Assembly: GCF_033807715.1 (NCBI RefSeq)
Contig: NC_084599.1
Coordinates: forward strand, 4,488,125 to 4,552,124
Direction: 5' to 3'
DNA from: Cololabis saira
Lineage: Eukaryota; Chordata; Actinopteri; Beloniformes; Belonidae
Length of the DNA stretch: 64,000 nt
A model generated the notes under the pieces. That model was not told where the DNA came from. It made no database searches and saw nothing but the letters and a program-made list of their open reading frames with translations. The translations under genes and the position numbers were made by a program. Below are positions 1 through 10,600 of this stretch, in pieces. Positions within the stretch are counted from its first letter, which is position 1. Each line of letters starts with the position of its first letter.

Positions 1-210
1 AAATAACACTAATAAATAACATAAAGTAAACAAAGTTAACGAATAAAACAGATTAATTTCACAAATGAATCACTTGGCCATTACATATCTGTGGAGGAAG
101 AGAATGTTGCTGACTGACTGCTGGTTCCAATCCCTCGTCTCTTCCAAGATGCTCCACAGACACTAAACACAGTTTCTCCAAATATCTTTTTGTCTCCCTG
201 TTGGTTCCAG
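1..210 (+). other. partial hyi intron
   Basis: AT-rich sequence ending in a good 3' splice site: a T/C-rich stretch and then AG at 209-210. No exon or repeat is recognised in it. It is read as the end of the intron before the penultimate hyi exon. Confidence 0.6.
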
Positions 211-472
211 GTCACGTCCAGATCGCCCAGGTTCCCGGCAGGAACGAGCCCGGCAGTCCGGGAGAGCTGGACTACGGCTACCTGCTGGGCCAGCTGGAGA
301 CGCTGGGCTACCAGGGCTACGTGGGCTGCGAGTACAAGCCGCTGGGTGAGTCCCGCCCGCCGCTGGTTCTGGAGCTGAGACCCGCTCAGAGGAGGCTGAC
401 GGTCTGTCCCCGGCAGGTTCCACCGAGGACGGTCTGGGCTGGATCAGAGAGTACTGGGGACGGGGACGGTAG
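211..472 (+). CDS. hyi: hydroxypyruvate isomerase, last two exons (211-345 and 417-472)
   Basis: Putative hydroxypyruvate isomerase interconverts hydroxypyruvate and tartronate semialdehyde; it has a xylose-isomerase-like TIM-barrel fold. Exon 211-345 encodes [18 protein letters not shown]..., then [20 protein letters not shown] and CEYKPLG. The donor GTGAGT follows at 346. The intron is 71 bp and ends in CGGCAG. Exon 417-472 encodes [17 protein letters not shown] and the stop TAG at 470-472. The split Gly codon (G|GT) joins in frame. Family knowledge: the Glu in the GCEY motif matches the second catalytic Glu of bacterial Hyi, and the closing GLxWIREYW block is the usual C-terminus. The N-terminal exons lie outside the window, so the gene is partial only because of the window edge. 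It converges with szt2, as in mammals. No frameshift or missing residue is seen in this part. Confidence 0.93.
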
Positions 473-572
473 ACGCCGCGGCGCGGCCGTCTGGACCAGA
501 CACTCGTCACGCTTGTTCCCGCCTCAGCAGGAGCCCACAGGAGACCCGGGGACTCAGAGAGGATCCAGGCCC

Positions 573-1290
573 GGGACTAGGCCTGGGTTGAATAAATCCA
601 TTTTCTGATTCTAAATCAATTCTCATATTAATTCCTAAAAATGGATTCGTATGTCTAAAGATCGATTTTTAAAATTTTTTTATTTTTAAATTTATTTTTT
701 TATTTTTTCATTATTACAACTTTTGGTATTTTTTTGTTAATGCCCAAAAAAGGAATGTTTTGTTGGACAAAAGAATAACTGGTGCCATGATTTTGCCTTT
801 AAATATGTTTAAAAGGTATGAAAACATTACAGTTTTCATTTATAATTGCATAAATTGTCTATATTTCATTACTTTATATACTGTCTTGGGGTTACATTTG
901 CATAAAATGCTGAAAAACCAAATTCTAAAAAAATTAAAAACCGAAATAGACCAAAAATGGAAAAAATAAAAACGGAATGTGGGAAAAAATCTAACTGATT
1001 TCATCCGTCTCTGTTTCCTCCCTGGATGTGTTTGGTAATTCTGACCCACACGATGTTTCTGTTTCAGTTCTATCAGCATTCTGGGAGCTGATTGGTCCTT
1101 ACAGCATCATTAGCTGCAATACTTGCTGTTGAATCTCAATATAATACTAGTATTAATATGTTGCATAACTACAGTCATATCATTCATGCAACAGCTGAAA
1201 AAACTGTTTTAATAACACTAACCCAAATCAATGTCGGAATTGAATAAAATCGATTCTGAATGGGAATGGAATGGATCCCCAGCCGTGGCC
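573..1290. mobile_element. AT-rich non-autonomous element with loose terminal inverted repeats
   Basis: The left end (GGCCTGGGTTGAATAAATCC) and the inverted right end (GGCTGGGGATCCATTCC) are diverged inverted repeats. Both carry ATCGATT-type motifs just inside. A second copy of the right end lies at about 9050-9165 (AATGGATCCCCAGCCCTA). The interior is A/T-rich with no coding. The superfamily is not determined, and the left boundary overlaps the hyi 3' end. Confidence 0.45.
591..596 (+). promoter_or_regulatory. hyi: candidate polyadenylation signal of hyi
   Basis: AATAAA lies 119 bp after the hyi stop codon and is the first canonical signal downstream. It sits within the terminal sequence of the repeat at 573-1290, so the signal may have been supplied by that element. 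Confidence 0.55.
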
Positions 1291-2461
1291 GTGACACCTG
1301 AAGTCTGAACTGGTCTACGATGGAAACGCGTTGGTACCAGACCGTGGGCTGCTCTAAACCGCTCCTGGTTCAGTGTCTGAGTTGATGTCTGCTGGGAACC
1401 CACGCGTCAGGTGAATAAAATAGTACAAAAACACGTTGTGGTCGTCACCTCAAACATTCTTAGACTTCGTAAATCTTAGCATCTTTTATTGAGTTAAAAA
1501 TACTGACAGTCGTCAGTCTCCGTCTGTACCTGCTTTGTTCTGAGGTTAGTGACATCAGAGGGGAAACATTTCTCTTCCGGAGTGACTATTTACACCCGGG
1601 TACAAATAGCAGCCCCATCAGCTGAGCTACAGTAGAGCTTTCATTCTGTCTTGGAAATTGTCCTAATTTCTCAAAATATCAAAATCTCTCGCTCAGGTCT
1701 GTTTGTTTGTTAGTTGTTAAGTTTTCTACTTAACAAATAGCATTACTAATAGTACTTTTACAATTATGTTCTAATGGACCTTTTGGCTGCTTGTGGGCGG
1801 AGCCTAAGGTCTTTCTGTTGCTAGGCAACATGAAAGGGAACCCCTGCCCTTGGGTGGAGCCTGTGTTCCCCGGTTGCCAGGCAACATGAACTGATGACCG
1901 ACATGTGACCTCAGCAGTAGTTCTAGTTCTTTATGACGTCATCAGTGACATCACAACATCTCTGTTGACCTTTTATGACACAGAACCCAAAAAAAGAATT
2001 TAAAAATGTGCCCGAGGAACCTGACCTTTGACACTGCAGGGATAGGAAACCTATGACACGTGTGTTTGTAAAAATGTGTGGGAACTCACCATTTTCTCAA
2101 AGCTGTATGGCTTTTTTATGGCAAAATTTGTACTTTTTTTGGTAAGATTTTTATGAATTTTTTCCGTGAAATTCTATGACTTGTTCCTGGTTCCAGAAAT
2201 TGTGACTTTTTTTTCCAATAAACTGTATGACTTTTCATTGGGTATTCTGTTTGTATGTTTGATGTACTGCTATATACAGTATTCACCCTGTTGACATATG
2301 AAAACAATATTAAAACAAATACGTTGCCCATGCGCATGTGCACCAACGTGTGAGCACTGGAAGACGCAATTTCATTTCAATTTTCATTCGTTCACATTTC
2401 ACTGCCCTGTGATGAAGAAAGAATGAAGAAAACCCTTCTGAAACGGAGTAACGTTATGCTT
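1291..2461. other. intergenic DNA between hyi and szt2
   Basis: No exon is recognised. It has two X-box-like palindromes (GTTGCTAGGCAAC at 1817-1829, GTTGCCAGGCAAC at 1873-1885), each followed by ATGAA within a partly duplicated segment of about 56 bp. Otherwise the sequence looks unique and AT-rich. Confidence 0.5.
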
Positions 2462-2505
2462 TACGGAAGAGTATTAGGGCCATGCAGGAGAAAAAATATT
2501 TAGTT
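2462..2505 (+). mobile_element. truncated end of the TACGGAAGAG MITE family (A1)
   Basis: TACGGAAGAGTATTAGGGCC followed by ATGCAGGAGAAA matches the terminal inverted repeat of the complete copies at 20567, 43809 and 51280. The rest of the element is absent and a LINE remnant follows. Confidence 0.75.
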
Positions 2506-2509
2506 TATC

Positions 2510-2805
2510 AAAGAGGTCAAAGAGTGGAATGAACTTCCAGAAGAAGTCGTGCAGGCCCAGTCTGTGAACTCTTTTAAGAACAGACTGGATAGGTTCTGGT
2601 CAAACAAAGACTTTTTGTACGATTTTAGAGCTGATAGGTGATGCAAAATGGATTTAATTAATCTGTGTGTGATTTTATGAAATGTTTTGAATGTAAATTT
2701 TAGTCTATATATTTATTGTAAGTTATTTTTGATACCGATGTAAAGGACACATGTCCTGTATCGGTCAATTTATTAAACTTTATTAAACTTTATAGTTTTA
2801 TAGTT
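2510..2805 (+). pseudogene. LINE reverse-transcriptase C-terminus and 3' tail
   Basis: An open stretch ending in TGA at 2639-2641 encodes KEVKEWNELPEEVVQAQSVN followed by SFKNRLDRFWSNKDF. This is the typical last segment of non-LTR reverse transcriptase ORFs in fish (W-N-LP-EVV-A-SVN-FKNRLD). It is followed by an AT-rich tail and a short tandem of TTTATTAAAC-type units at about 2769-2800, typical of a LINE 3' end. Only the extreme C-terminus remains. The clade is uncertain; L2/CR1/Rex-like is my best guess. Confidence 0.75.
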
Positions 2806-2975
2806 TGTTTCCCAGCATGTAGTAGAGAGGTGCTCCGTGGAGACGGTCTGGACCTGGACCTGGACCAGGACCTGGTCCAGCGCAGCTAGAGCTGAGGTCA
2901 AGGTTCAAGCCCCCGGGGGGGCAGATAGAACTCCTGCACACAACCACACTTACACTCACGGTTTCATTCAGCTGC

Positions 2976-2981
2976 TTTATT
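2976..2981 (-). promoter_or_regulatory. szt2: candidate polyadenylation signal of szt2
   Basis: TTTATT on the + strand is AATAAA on the - strand. It is the first canonical signal downstream of the szt2 stop at 4551-4553. I saw no AATAAA or ATTAAA between them. Confidence 0.5.
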
Positions 2982-3155
2982 CAACATTTCACACTATAAA
3001 GTATTCTGTATGTACACAATATACATCAGTCAGTCAGTTAGTTTACAGGCTCACGTTGTGCTTGAGGACGACAAGGCTCTTGTTCCCAGCGGGGTCTGGA
3101 TGTCCTGGTTTGGGACCTCACAGAGCCCGCTGGGTTTCCCCCTGGTGGAGGAGTG

Positions 3156-3760
3156 GCGGTTCCCTGCAGCGGCCCCCTGCAGCGGTTCCCTGCAGCGGTT
3201 CCCTGCAGCGGTTCCCTGCAGCGGTTCCCTGCAGCGGCCCCTGCAGCGGTTCCCTGCAGCGGTTCCCTGCAGCGGGCCCCTGCAGCGGTTCCCTGCAGCG
3301 GTTCCCTGCAGCGGTTCCCTGCAGCGGCCCCTGCAGCGGCCTCTGCAGCGGTTCCCTGCAGCGGCCCCTGCAGCGGCCCCTGCAGCGGCCTCTGCAGCGG
3401 TTCCCTGCAGCGGCCCCTGCAGCGGTTCCCTGCAGCAGTTCCCTGCAGCGGTTCCCTGCAGCGGCCCCTGCAGCAGTTCCCTGCAGCGGTTCCTGCAGCA
3501 GTTCCCTGCAGCGGTTCCCTGCAGTGACCCCCTGCAGCAGTTCCCTGCAGCGGTTCCCTGCAGTGACCCCCTGCAGCAGTTCCCTGCAGCGGTTCCCTGC
3601 AGTGACCCCCTGCAGCAGTTCCCTGCAGCGGCCCCTGCAGCGGTTCCCTGCAGCAGCCCCCTGCAGCGGTTCCCTGCAGCGGTTCCCTGCAGCAGCCCCC
3701 TGCAGCGGTTCCCTGCAGCGGTTCCCTGCAGCGGTTCCCTGCAGCGGTTCCCTGCAGCGC
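3156..3760. repeat. 13-bp minisatellite (CCCTGCAGCGGTT unit) in the szt2 3' UTR
   Basis: About 47 tandem units of 12-13 bp. The main type is CCCTGCAGCGGTT, with variants carrying CAGCAGTT, CAGTGACC and CAGCGGCC. Every unit contains CTGCAG (PstI). Because 13 is not a multiple of three and no unit carries a stop, long open frames run through both strands; these are artefacts and not genes. Confidence 0.95.
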
Positions 3761-4550
3761 CTCCAACCGTCTTCTCTCACATGCAGTCCTGCATGTAGCA
3801 CGTTAAAAGAACCTTTTCCTCTTTAAAAATCATTCAGAGCTTTCTAAATTGCGTCAGGCACGAGTCGCAGAGCATCTGCAGAGCCGCCGCAGCAGCAACA
3901 GTATCACTTCATGTGAAAGTAAACGATGCAAAAACAACAGAAAGGCACTTCATGGCACCAAATCTGGCAGAGTGAAAGCTATCATTAACCCCCCCTCTCC
4001 CACATGCAGCTCTCAGCTTCCTCACAGAAACACCTGGTTACCGTCTGAAGGCACAACATCACGACACTAACATTCACTGCAGCTGGAGGTTGCTATGGAG
4101 ACACGTGACGGTTCCCTGGTGGAGCAGGTCAAAGGTCACCGTGGTCTCTTGCTGCACCTTCACCTTCCAGACGGACGTCCGGGAGCTCGGTGTCTCCAGC
4201 AGCTGATGGGACAGGAACTCAACTAAGACTAGCCTTCGTTTGGGTCGGATTACACTCGCCGCACGCCGGATCAGCCACCCACCAGGAGGCCAGGGGTCCA
4301 GGAACCCACCCAGGAACCCAGGAACCCACCCAGGAACCCAGGGGTCCAGGAACCCGGCCCCTGGAAACAACAGAAGTTGTCTCATCCAGGCGTCCTTTTA
4401 AAGTCACCTGCTTCGTTATGTTTGATGTGAGACAGATGTGGCAGAACCAGCGGAAACTGGAATTCTTTGACCCCAAACGAAGCAGGAGAAGCTCCTGGAG
4501 CGGGTCGGTCCTGGAGCCGGTCCGGGTGCGAGTGCCGGGCCCGGCCAGCT

Positions 4551-4694
4551 CTACAGCAGCCCGGTCCACAGGTTGTAGCAGGCCGTGTTGATGACGGACT
4601 CCAGGTGGTGGTACATGGACACCAGCTGGGGGGGGGGGCTGGTGCCGGCCTGCGGCGCTGACGGCAGCGCCTCCCGGAACACCACCTTTAAGCT
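4551..4694 (-). CDS. szt2: szt2 terminal exon (window exon 24)
   Basis: Acceptor CTCCCCCAG, phase 0. It encodes [17 protein letters not shown], then [18 protein letters not shown] and [12 protein letters not shown], and stops with TAG at 4553-4551. The Pro run is coded by eleven consecutive C (4628-4638), a slippage-prone site whose length keeps the frame here. Confidence 0.93.
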   Translation of the reverse strand, partial: SLKVVFREALPSAPQAGTSPPPQLVSMYHHLESVINTACYNLWTGLL

Positions 4695-7600
4695 CTGGGG
4701 GAGACAGAGATCAGAAACACGTCAGCTACGCGTCAGCAACACGTCAGCTACGCGTCAGCAACACGTCAGCTACGCGTCAGTAAAACGTCAGCAACGCGTC
4801 AGTAAAACGTCAGCAACGCGTCAGTAAAACGTCAGCAACACGTCAGTAAAACGTCAGCAACACGTCAGTAAAACGTCAGCAACGCGTCAGTAAAACGTCA
4901 GCAACACGTCAGCAACGCGTCAGTAAAACGCCAGCAACGCGTCAGTAAAACGTCAGCAACACGTCAGTAAAACGTCAGCAACACGTCAGCAACGCGTCAG
5001 CTACACGTCAGCAACACGTCAGCAACGCGTCAGTAAAACGTCAGCAACATGTCAGCAACACGTCGTCAGCAACACGTCAGTAACACGTCAGGAGTGTGTG
5101 TCTAGCCAAGGCAGCGAAGTGCACGCTTTTATTTTGAAGGGCAATGTTTTTGCTGTCGTGTTTTATTTTATGTCTTTGAGAGCTGTTAATATGCAGGGAG
5201 AAAAGGGTATTAGTGTACATGTTCTTGTTAATGTTCATAATGTTCAACACGCATTACCGGAAGTATAGGAAGTATTTTATTTTCTAAACTGCACTTACTG
5301 CGTTGCGGAGGGTCTTCCTCTTTGCTCCGTGACTTTATTTATTTATTTACTTTATTTTGCTGCTCTCAGTAATTTTATTGTTTTAGTGGTAAGAGTGAAT
5401 TCATGTTACTTAAAAATATTTATAAGGTTGGTGTAGTCAGTTTGTTATATCGCAGAACTGTTAAAATATTACCCGTCATGCGTAAATTTGTAAATAGAGA
5501 AGTTGTTGCAGTCTGTGAGTAGCTAGTCAGGCTAGAGGGTACAGTTGAGTCTGGTTGCTAACAGGAGACATTTTCCTTATGTTGTTACAGAGCACAGAGA
5601 GCGTGCATGAGAAACTTTGTAAACATTCAATGTTCTTCTCCATAATGCAGGTATGAGAGTTAAAGTTATAGTATGCAATGTTTGAGAGCTAGCAAGACTT
5701 GAAAGTGGCACCACCTCTAAGCCCCGCCCCCTCCTCCCCCTCCCAGCTTTAATCCTGTAAAAACTCTAACCAATCCGTTTCATTCGGTCTGAATGAAACG
5801 TATTGGTCCCGGACCAGAGGCTTTGCAGGGGGGGAAAGAACCAATCAGATGCCTTCATGCCGCCCACGCCGCTGCAGCTCCGACTCGGAAGCTGTATGGG
5901 GGTCTGTGGGGATGGAGGCGTCTCCATCCCGCCAAGAGCGGAGAACGCCGGTGCGGCTGGCGGAGCGCTGCGGTGCCGTGCAGGCTCTGTTGCCACAGCT
6001 ACGCCGTGGGGCTACGGCTCTAGAGCCTGCAGCGCACCGCCACCCGCTCTCTGCTCTCCACTCTCGCCGGGATGGAGACGCCGGTGGGCAGGATGCACGT
6101 TTGGGTGGGCACAGCCCCCCCTAAAACCAGCCTCGCTTACAGGTGAATGAGACATGGGGTAGTTTTGCTGAAAATGTGCTGTCCAAGATGTCCTGGAAAA
6201 CTCGACTCCTGCAAATGCGCGTTTCCCAAAGTTTGTGGGGGCGTGGCTTTGGACGGAGCGCTGACGGGAGGGGGGGGATGGGGCGGGGCTTCGAGGAGGG
6301 GGCGTGGCTTTGGACGGAGCGCTGACGGGAGGGGGAGGAGGGGGCGGGGCTTAGAGGAGGTTCCACTTTCAAATCTTGCTAGCTCTCCAACATCATGGAT
6401 AATACCTTTAAGCTATAGTTAAAGTTATTTTGTACTTTTTTGATAGAAGTTTCTTTAAACCGATATCATTTGCATTGTATTCATTTTTGGTTATGTTAAT
6501 GGGTTTTACGTCCTCTTTGCTCCTTGACTTTAACCAGCGAGAGCACAGAGAGCGTGCATGAGAAAGCTTGTTTTCTCCATAATGCAGCAGGGAGAATAAA
6601 TTGAGCTGAGATGATTCCGGAGTGTGTCTGTTCCTACTGAAAAACACAACACAGAACTAAAGCTGCAAGCAGCGATGAACGGGCCCTCGTGCATGCAATT
6701 TTCACCAATAAAGGTCAAGGACTCTAAGTCCGATGACACCACCATGACTCTTTATGTCATACCATTCAAAAGTTATGCCAGAAAATAGGAACTATAACAT
6801 ATCGACCAATGAGAAGAAGGGCGGGGCTTCTTGCACCAATTATGGTCAAGGACTCAAAACCGAGTCCGATGACACCACCCACGACTCTTTATGTCAAACC
6901 TTTCAAAGGTTATGTCAATAAGTAGGATCAAATATGGACCAATCAGGTAAAGGTGGCGCGCTTTTTGGGGTCTAGCGTCGCCACGGTAACGCTTTTGACT
7001 GAGAAAAGTAATGGGCGTCATCGCAGGATGGAGACGCACATTTTGATGTATAACACACCTGGGTGCACGTTACGGTTCGGGCCGTATTAACTGGCGAAAA
7101 AAATGGCATAAATTTAGCCAAAATGACACGATTAATTCAAGATGGCCGACTTCCTGTTGGGTTTCGGCCATGGCTCCAAGAGACTTTTCTTTAAGTTGTG
7201 ACATGATACAGGTGTGTAGCGATTTTCGTGCATGTACGTCAAACCGTATTGTGGGGCTTGAGGCACAAAGTTTTCTAGGGGGCGCTGTTGAGCCATTAGG
7301 CCACGTCCATTAATGCAAACCATTAAATATAGAATTTTTCGCCAGGCCTGACTTGGTGCAAAATTTGGTGACTTTTGGGGGTGATTTAGGGGGGCAAAAA
7401 GGCGGAAGAAAAACAACGAGAATGAGGATAACATCTCCTACAGATACAACAGGGCCTTGGCACTGTCAGTGCTCGGGCCCTAACTAGACCCACTACATGA
7501 GCTTCCAGGAATCTACTCACCGTTTTTCCAGCCTGGTTGTCCAAGAAGACGAGGACGAAGCAGTCGGTGAACTTCTGGTTCAGGACGGCCTGAAACAGAG

Positions 7601-10600
7601 GACATGTCCGTCAGACAGAACCGCCGGGTGAGGCGGGAATCTCAGCTCAGAGACCAGAGTCCAGGAGAAGCACAACCCTGCAGAGCTTCACCACCCAGCT
7701 CCAGACCCCGGCTCTCCGGGAGACCCCGGCTCCCAGCTGGACGTGAAAGAACCTCCTCTCACCAGGTACTGGATGCCGCTGTCGTCGAAGTGTCTGCAGC
7801 TCTGAGGGAAGCGGTTCAGCAGGACCTTGATGAGACTCTGGTACCAGGCCGGGCTCATGGTGAGGAAACAGTCCTGCAGAACAGCACAATCCTGTTAGCT
7901 GAGACAGCTCAGTCTGCAGCTACACCACCGTCACGCCGCACTCAGAGGTTATCGCTGGGGACACGTCTGGCCCAAACAGATTTTCTCATCAACAAAACAA
8001 ATTTAAAATTTTTCAAATAACAAAATAACATATTTGAACCATTTTTCAGACAATAAAAAAACTGAAAAAAATCAGAAAAATTGTTCAAATATGTTATTTT
8101 GTTACTTGAAAAAATTTAAATATGTGTATGTAAAATATGCTTTGTTGATGAGAAAATATGTTTCTCTATTTTTATTATTTTTGTGAGAGGGGATATACAT
8201 GTATATTGTTTTTCGGCACTACCTTGTTCTCTATAGCTGATATAACTGAATGAATTACTCCTAGCTGGAAGCTAAACAAAGTATCAACTAGTGCTCTGGG
8301 GGGGTACTGCACCGTGGAGAAATGGAGTGACGGAGAAGTCCGAAGGTTCACGACGGCATCATGGCAACAGTGTAGGCTCTGCGTTGGTTTAACGCAGAAC
8401 CTTAAATCAGGCTTAACCCAAATCAGTGACTGCGTTTCCATGCATCAATAACCCTTTTAAAACCCGAATATTGGCAATAACCCAAATTTGCACGGCCATG
8501 TAAACACCAATATCCCCTTTGAATAACCTGAATTTGTTCATATTCCGGTTTTTAAAAACCTGAATATGAGCCCTGGGTTACTCCTTTTAAAACCTGAATA
8601 TTGGGTCATGTAAACACCAAACGGAATATCCCCATCAAACAGAACATGAATCTGTTTTCTGCACATGTTCTGTTCACAAGGAATCCTGGTCTTTTGAGTC
8701 CAGGAAGTTCTTCTAAACACGGAGAAACCAAGACCAGGAGCAGACTAATCACTTCATAAATGTAATGAAGGATATGAACATTTCTGCATTTGTAGACGGT
8801 AGAAAGTACCGGGATAGAAGATTTACAAGAAGGTGAGAGAAAAGTTGCGCGAAGCAGCATTTGTTTTGAATTTGGATACAGGAAGAAGAAGCAGAAATGA
8901 CGGGAATTGCGTCATCACGTTCTCCGTGCGTCGCTGGTTTGATCCAGATATCCCAAATGATTAATTACCATGTAAACAGAATATTCCCAATGTTTCAGTA
9001 ACCGGAATATTAGCAATAACCCCAATTTTGACTGCATGTAAACGTAGTCAATATCGGAATGGAATCGGATCGAATCAAATCTTGATAATGGATTCTGAAT
9101 CTTAAGAATCGGAATGGAATGGATTGTTAACATTTGAATGGATCCCCAGCCCTAGCCCTACGGGAGGACTTTGGGAACCTGCAACCGGGTCACTACCGAG
9201 TCATTACCACCACCAGCCGGACCGTGGGAGTGCTCACCAGCTGCGGGTCGATCTCCCCGATGGAGCGGCTGTGCACGGCCTCCAGCAGCTCCTCCAGCTC
9301 TGGGAAGGCCAGCTTGGCCAGCTTGAGCTTGTCCAGGGCCACGTGCTCCCCGTGGAACAGCCTCCTCCACAGGTTGTCCCTGCGGCAGTGGGCCATGGCC
9401 TGCTCCACGCTGGCCTGGATCTGGCGGCGGGCCGCCGCCACCTCGTTGGTGAGCAGCGGGAACAGGGGCGAGGCATACAGCAGCCCCTGGGCCTCGGCCC
9501 GGCAGCCCGCCAGCGGGTAGAACTCGTTCCCGTCGGTGGGGGCGGAGCAGGAGGACGCCTGGGAGGACGTCTCCTCCCACAGGTCCTGCTCGTCCCCGCG
9601 GGAGCTGGGGGCTTCTGCCCGGTCCTGGGGGGGCCGAGCCCCCGCCTCGCCGGGATCCCGGTAGATCTGAGGAAGCTTCTTGAAGCGCCGCATGTCGGCC
9701 GTGAGGCGGGGGAACAGCTCCCTCTGACTCGTCATGATCACGTAGAAGCGCAACCTAAACACAAACGTTTGAACACTTCAAAAACTCTAAATCTTAACAA
9801 GAGTATTTGTCTTATTTTAGTTAAAATATCTCATTTTTAGTCAAAATAAATCTCATTACACTTAAAACAAGACTCATCACTGGAAAAAACAACAATTTTC
9901 ACCTGTTTCAAGTAAATTTTCACTTAAAATAAGTAGAAAAATCTGCCAGTGGAACAAGATTTTTTTTACTTGTAATAAGAAGATAAATCTTGTTCCACTG
10001 GCAGATTTTTCTACTTATTTCAAGTGAAAATTTACTTGAAACAGGTGAAAATTGTCAAATAAGTTATTTTTCTGGTAATGACTCTTGTTTTAAGTGTAAT
10101 GAGATTTCTTGACTAAAAATGAGACATTTTAACTAGAAATAAGACAAATATTCCTGGTAAGATTTTGAGTTTTTGCAGTGAAGTTTCAGAGCGGATTCAT
10201 GTCAGCAGCAGCAGCTCAGATTCCAACACTTGTGGTTCTGTAATCAAGCTTCTGGACTCTTTACAGGCCTGTTCCTCTGCAACCCGGGTTTGATCCTGTT
10301 AGCGCATGTGACTGTCTTTTCAAAATGCCTCGTAGGCCTATAGACCCTCCAAGATATAAGTTAGTTAGTTAGTTAGTTATGGCTGCTGCTGCAGAGCTGT
10401 CAGTCGCTCTAACTGGATTTGATGGAGGAGGAGACATTTAAACTTTATTCACCAAATTGTATTTCAACTTTATTCACAAAATTTCAACTTTATTCTTGAA
10501 ATTGTATTTAAACTTTATTTTTGAAATTTTGACTTTATTCACGAAATTTTGACTTTATTCACAAAATTTCGACTTCATTCACTAAATTGTATTTCAACAT

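Larger units (their letters stand above)
2960..4550 (-). other. szt2: probable szt2 3' UTR
   Basis: On the minus strand the first AATAAA after the szt2 stop codon is at 2981-2976, which would give a 3' UTR of about 1.6 kb. No splice need be assumed. It contains the 13-mer array at 3156-3760 and otherwise mostly unique sequence. The call is inferred from signal position, with no transcript evidence. Confidence 0.5.

Noticed and set aside
3038..3826. Overlapping long open frames on both strands (CSGSLQRFPAA / CREPLQGTAAG)
   Set aside because: Artefact of a stop-free 13-bp satellite.
5766..6422. GC-box-rich stretch with open frames, considered as a promoter and first exon
   Set aside because: It lies within an inverted-repeat element with GC-rich arms; no exon joins it, and it is in a szt2 intron.
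9124..9840. 238-codon + strand open frame
   Set aside because: Antisense shadow of the GC-rich szt2 exon 21; the minus frame has splice signals and joins neighbouring exons in phase.
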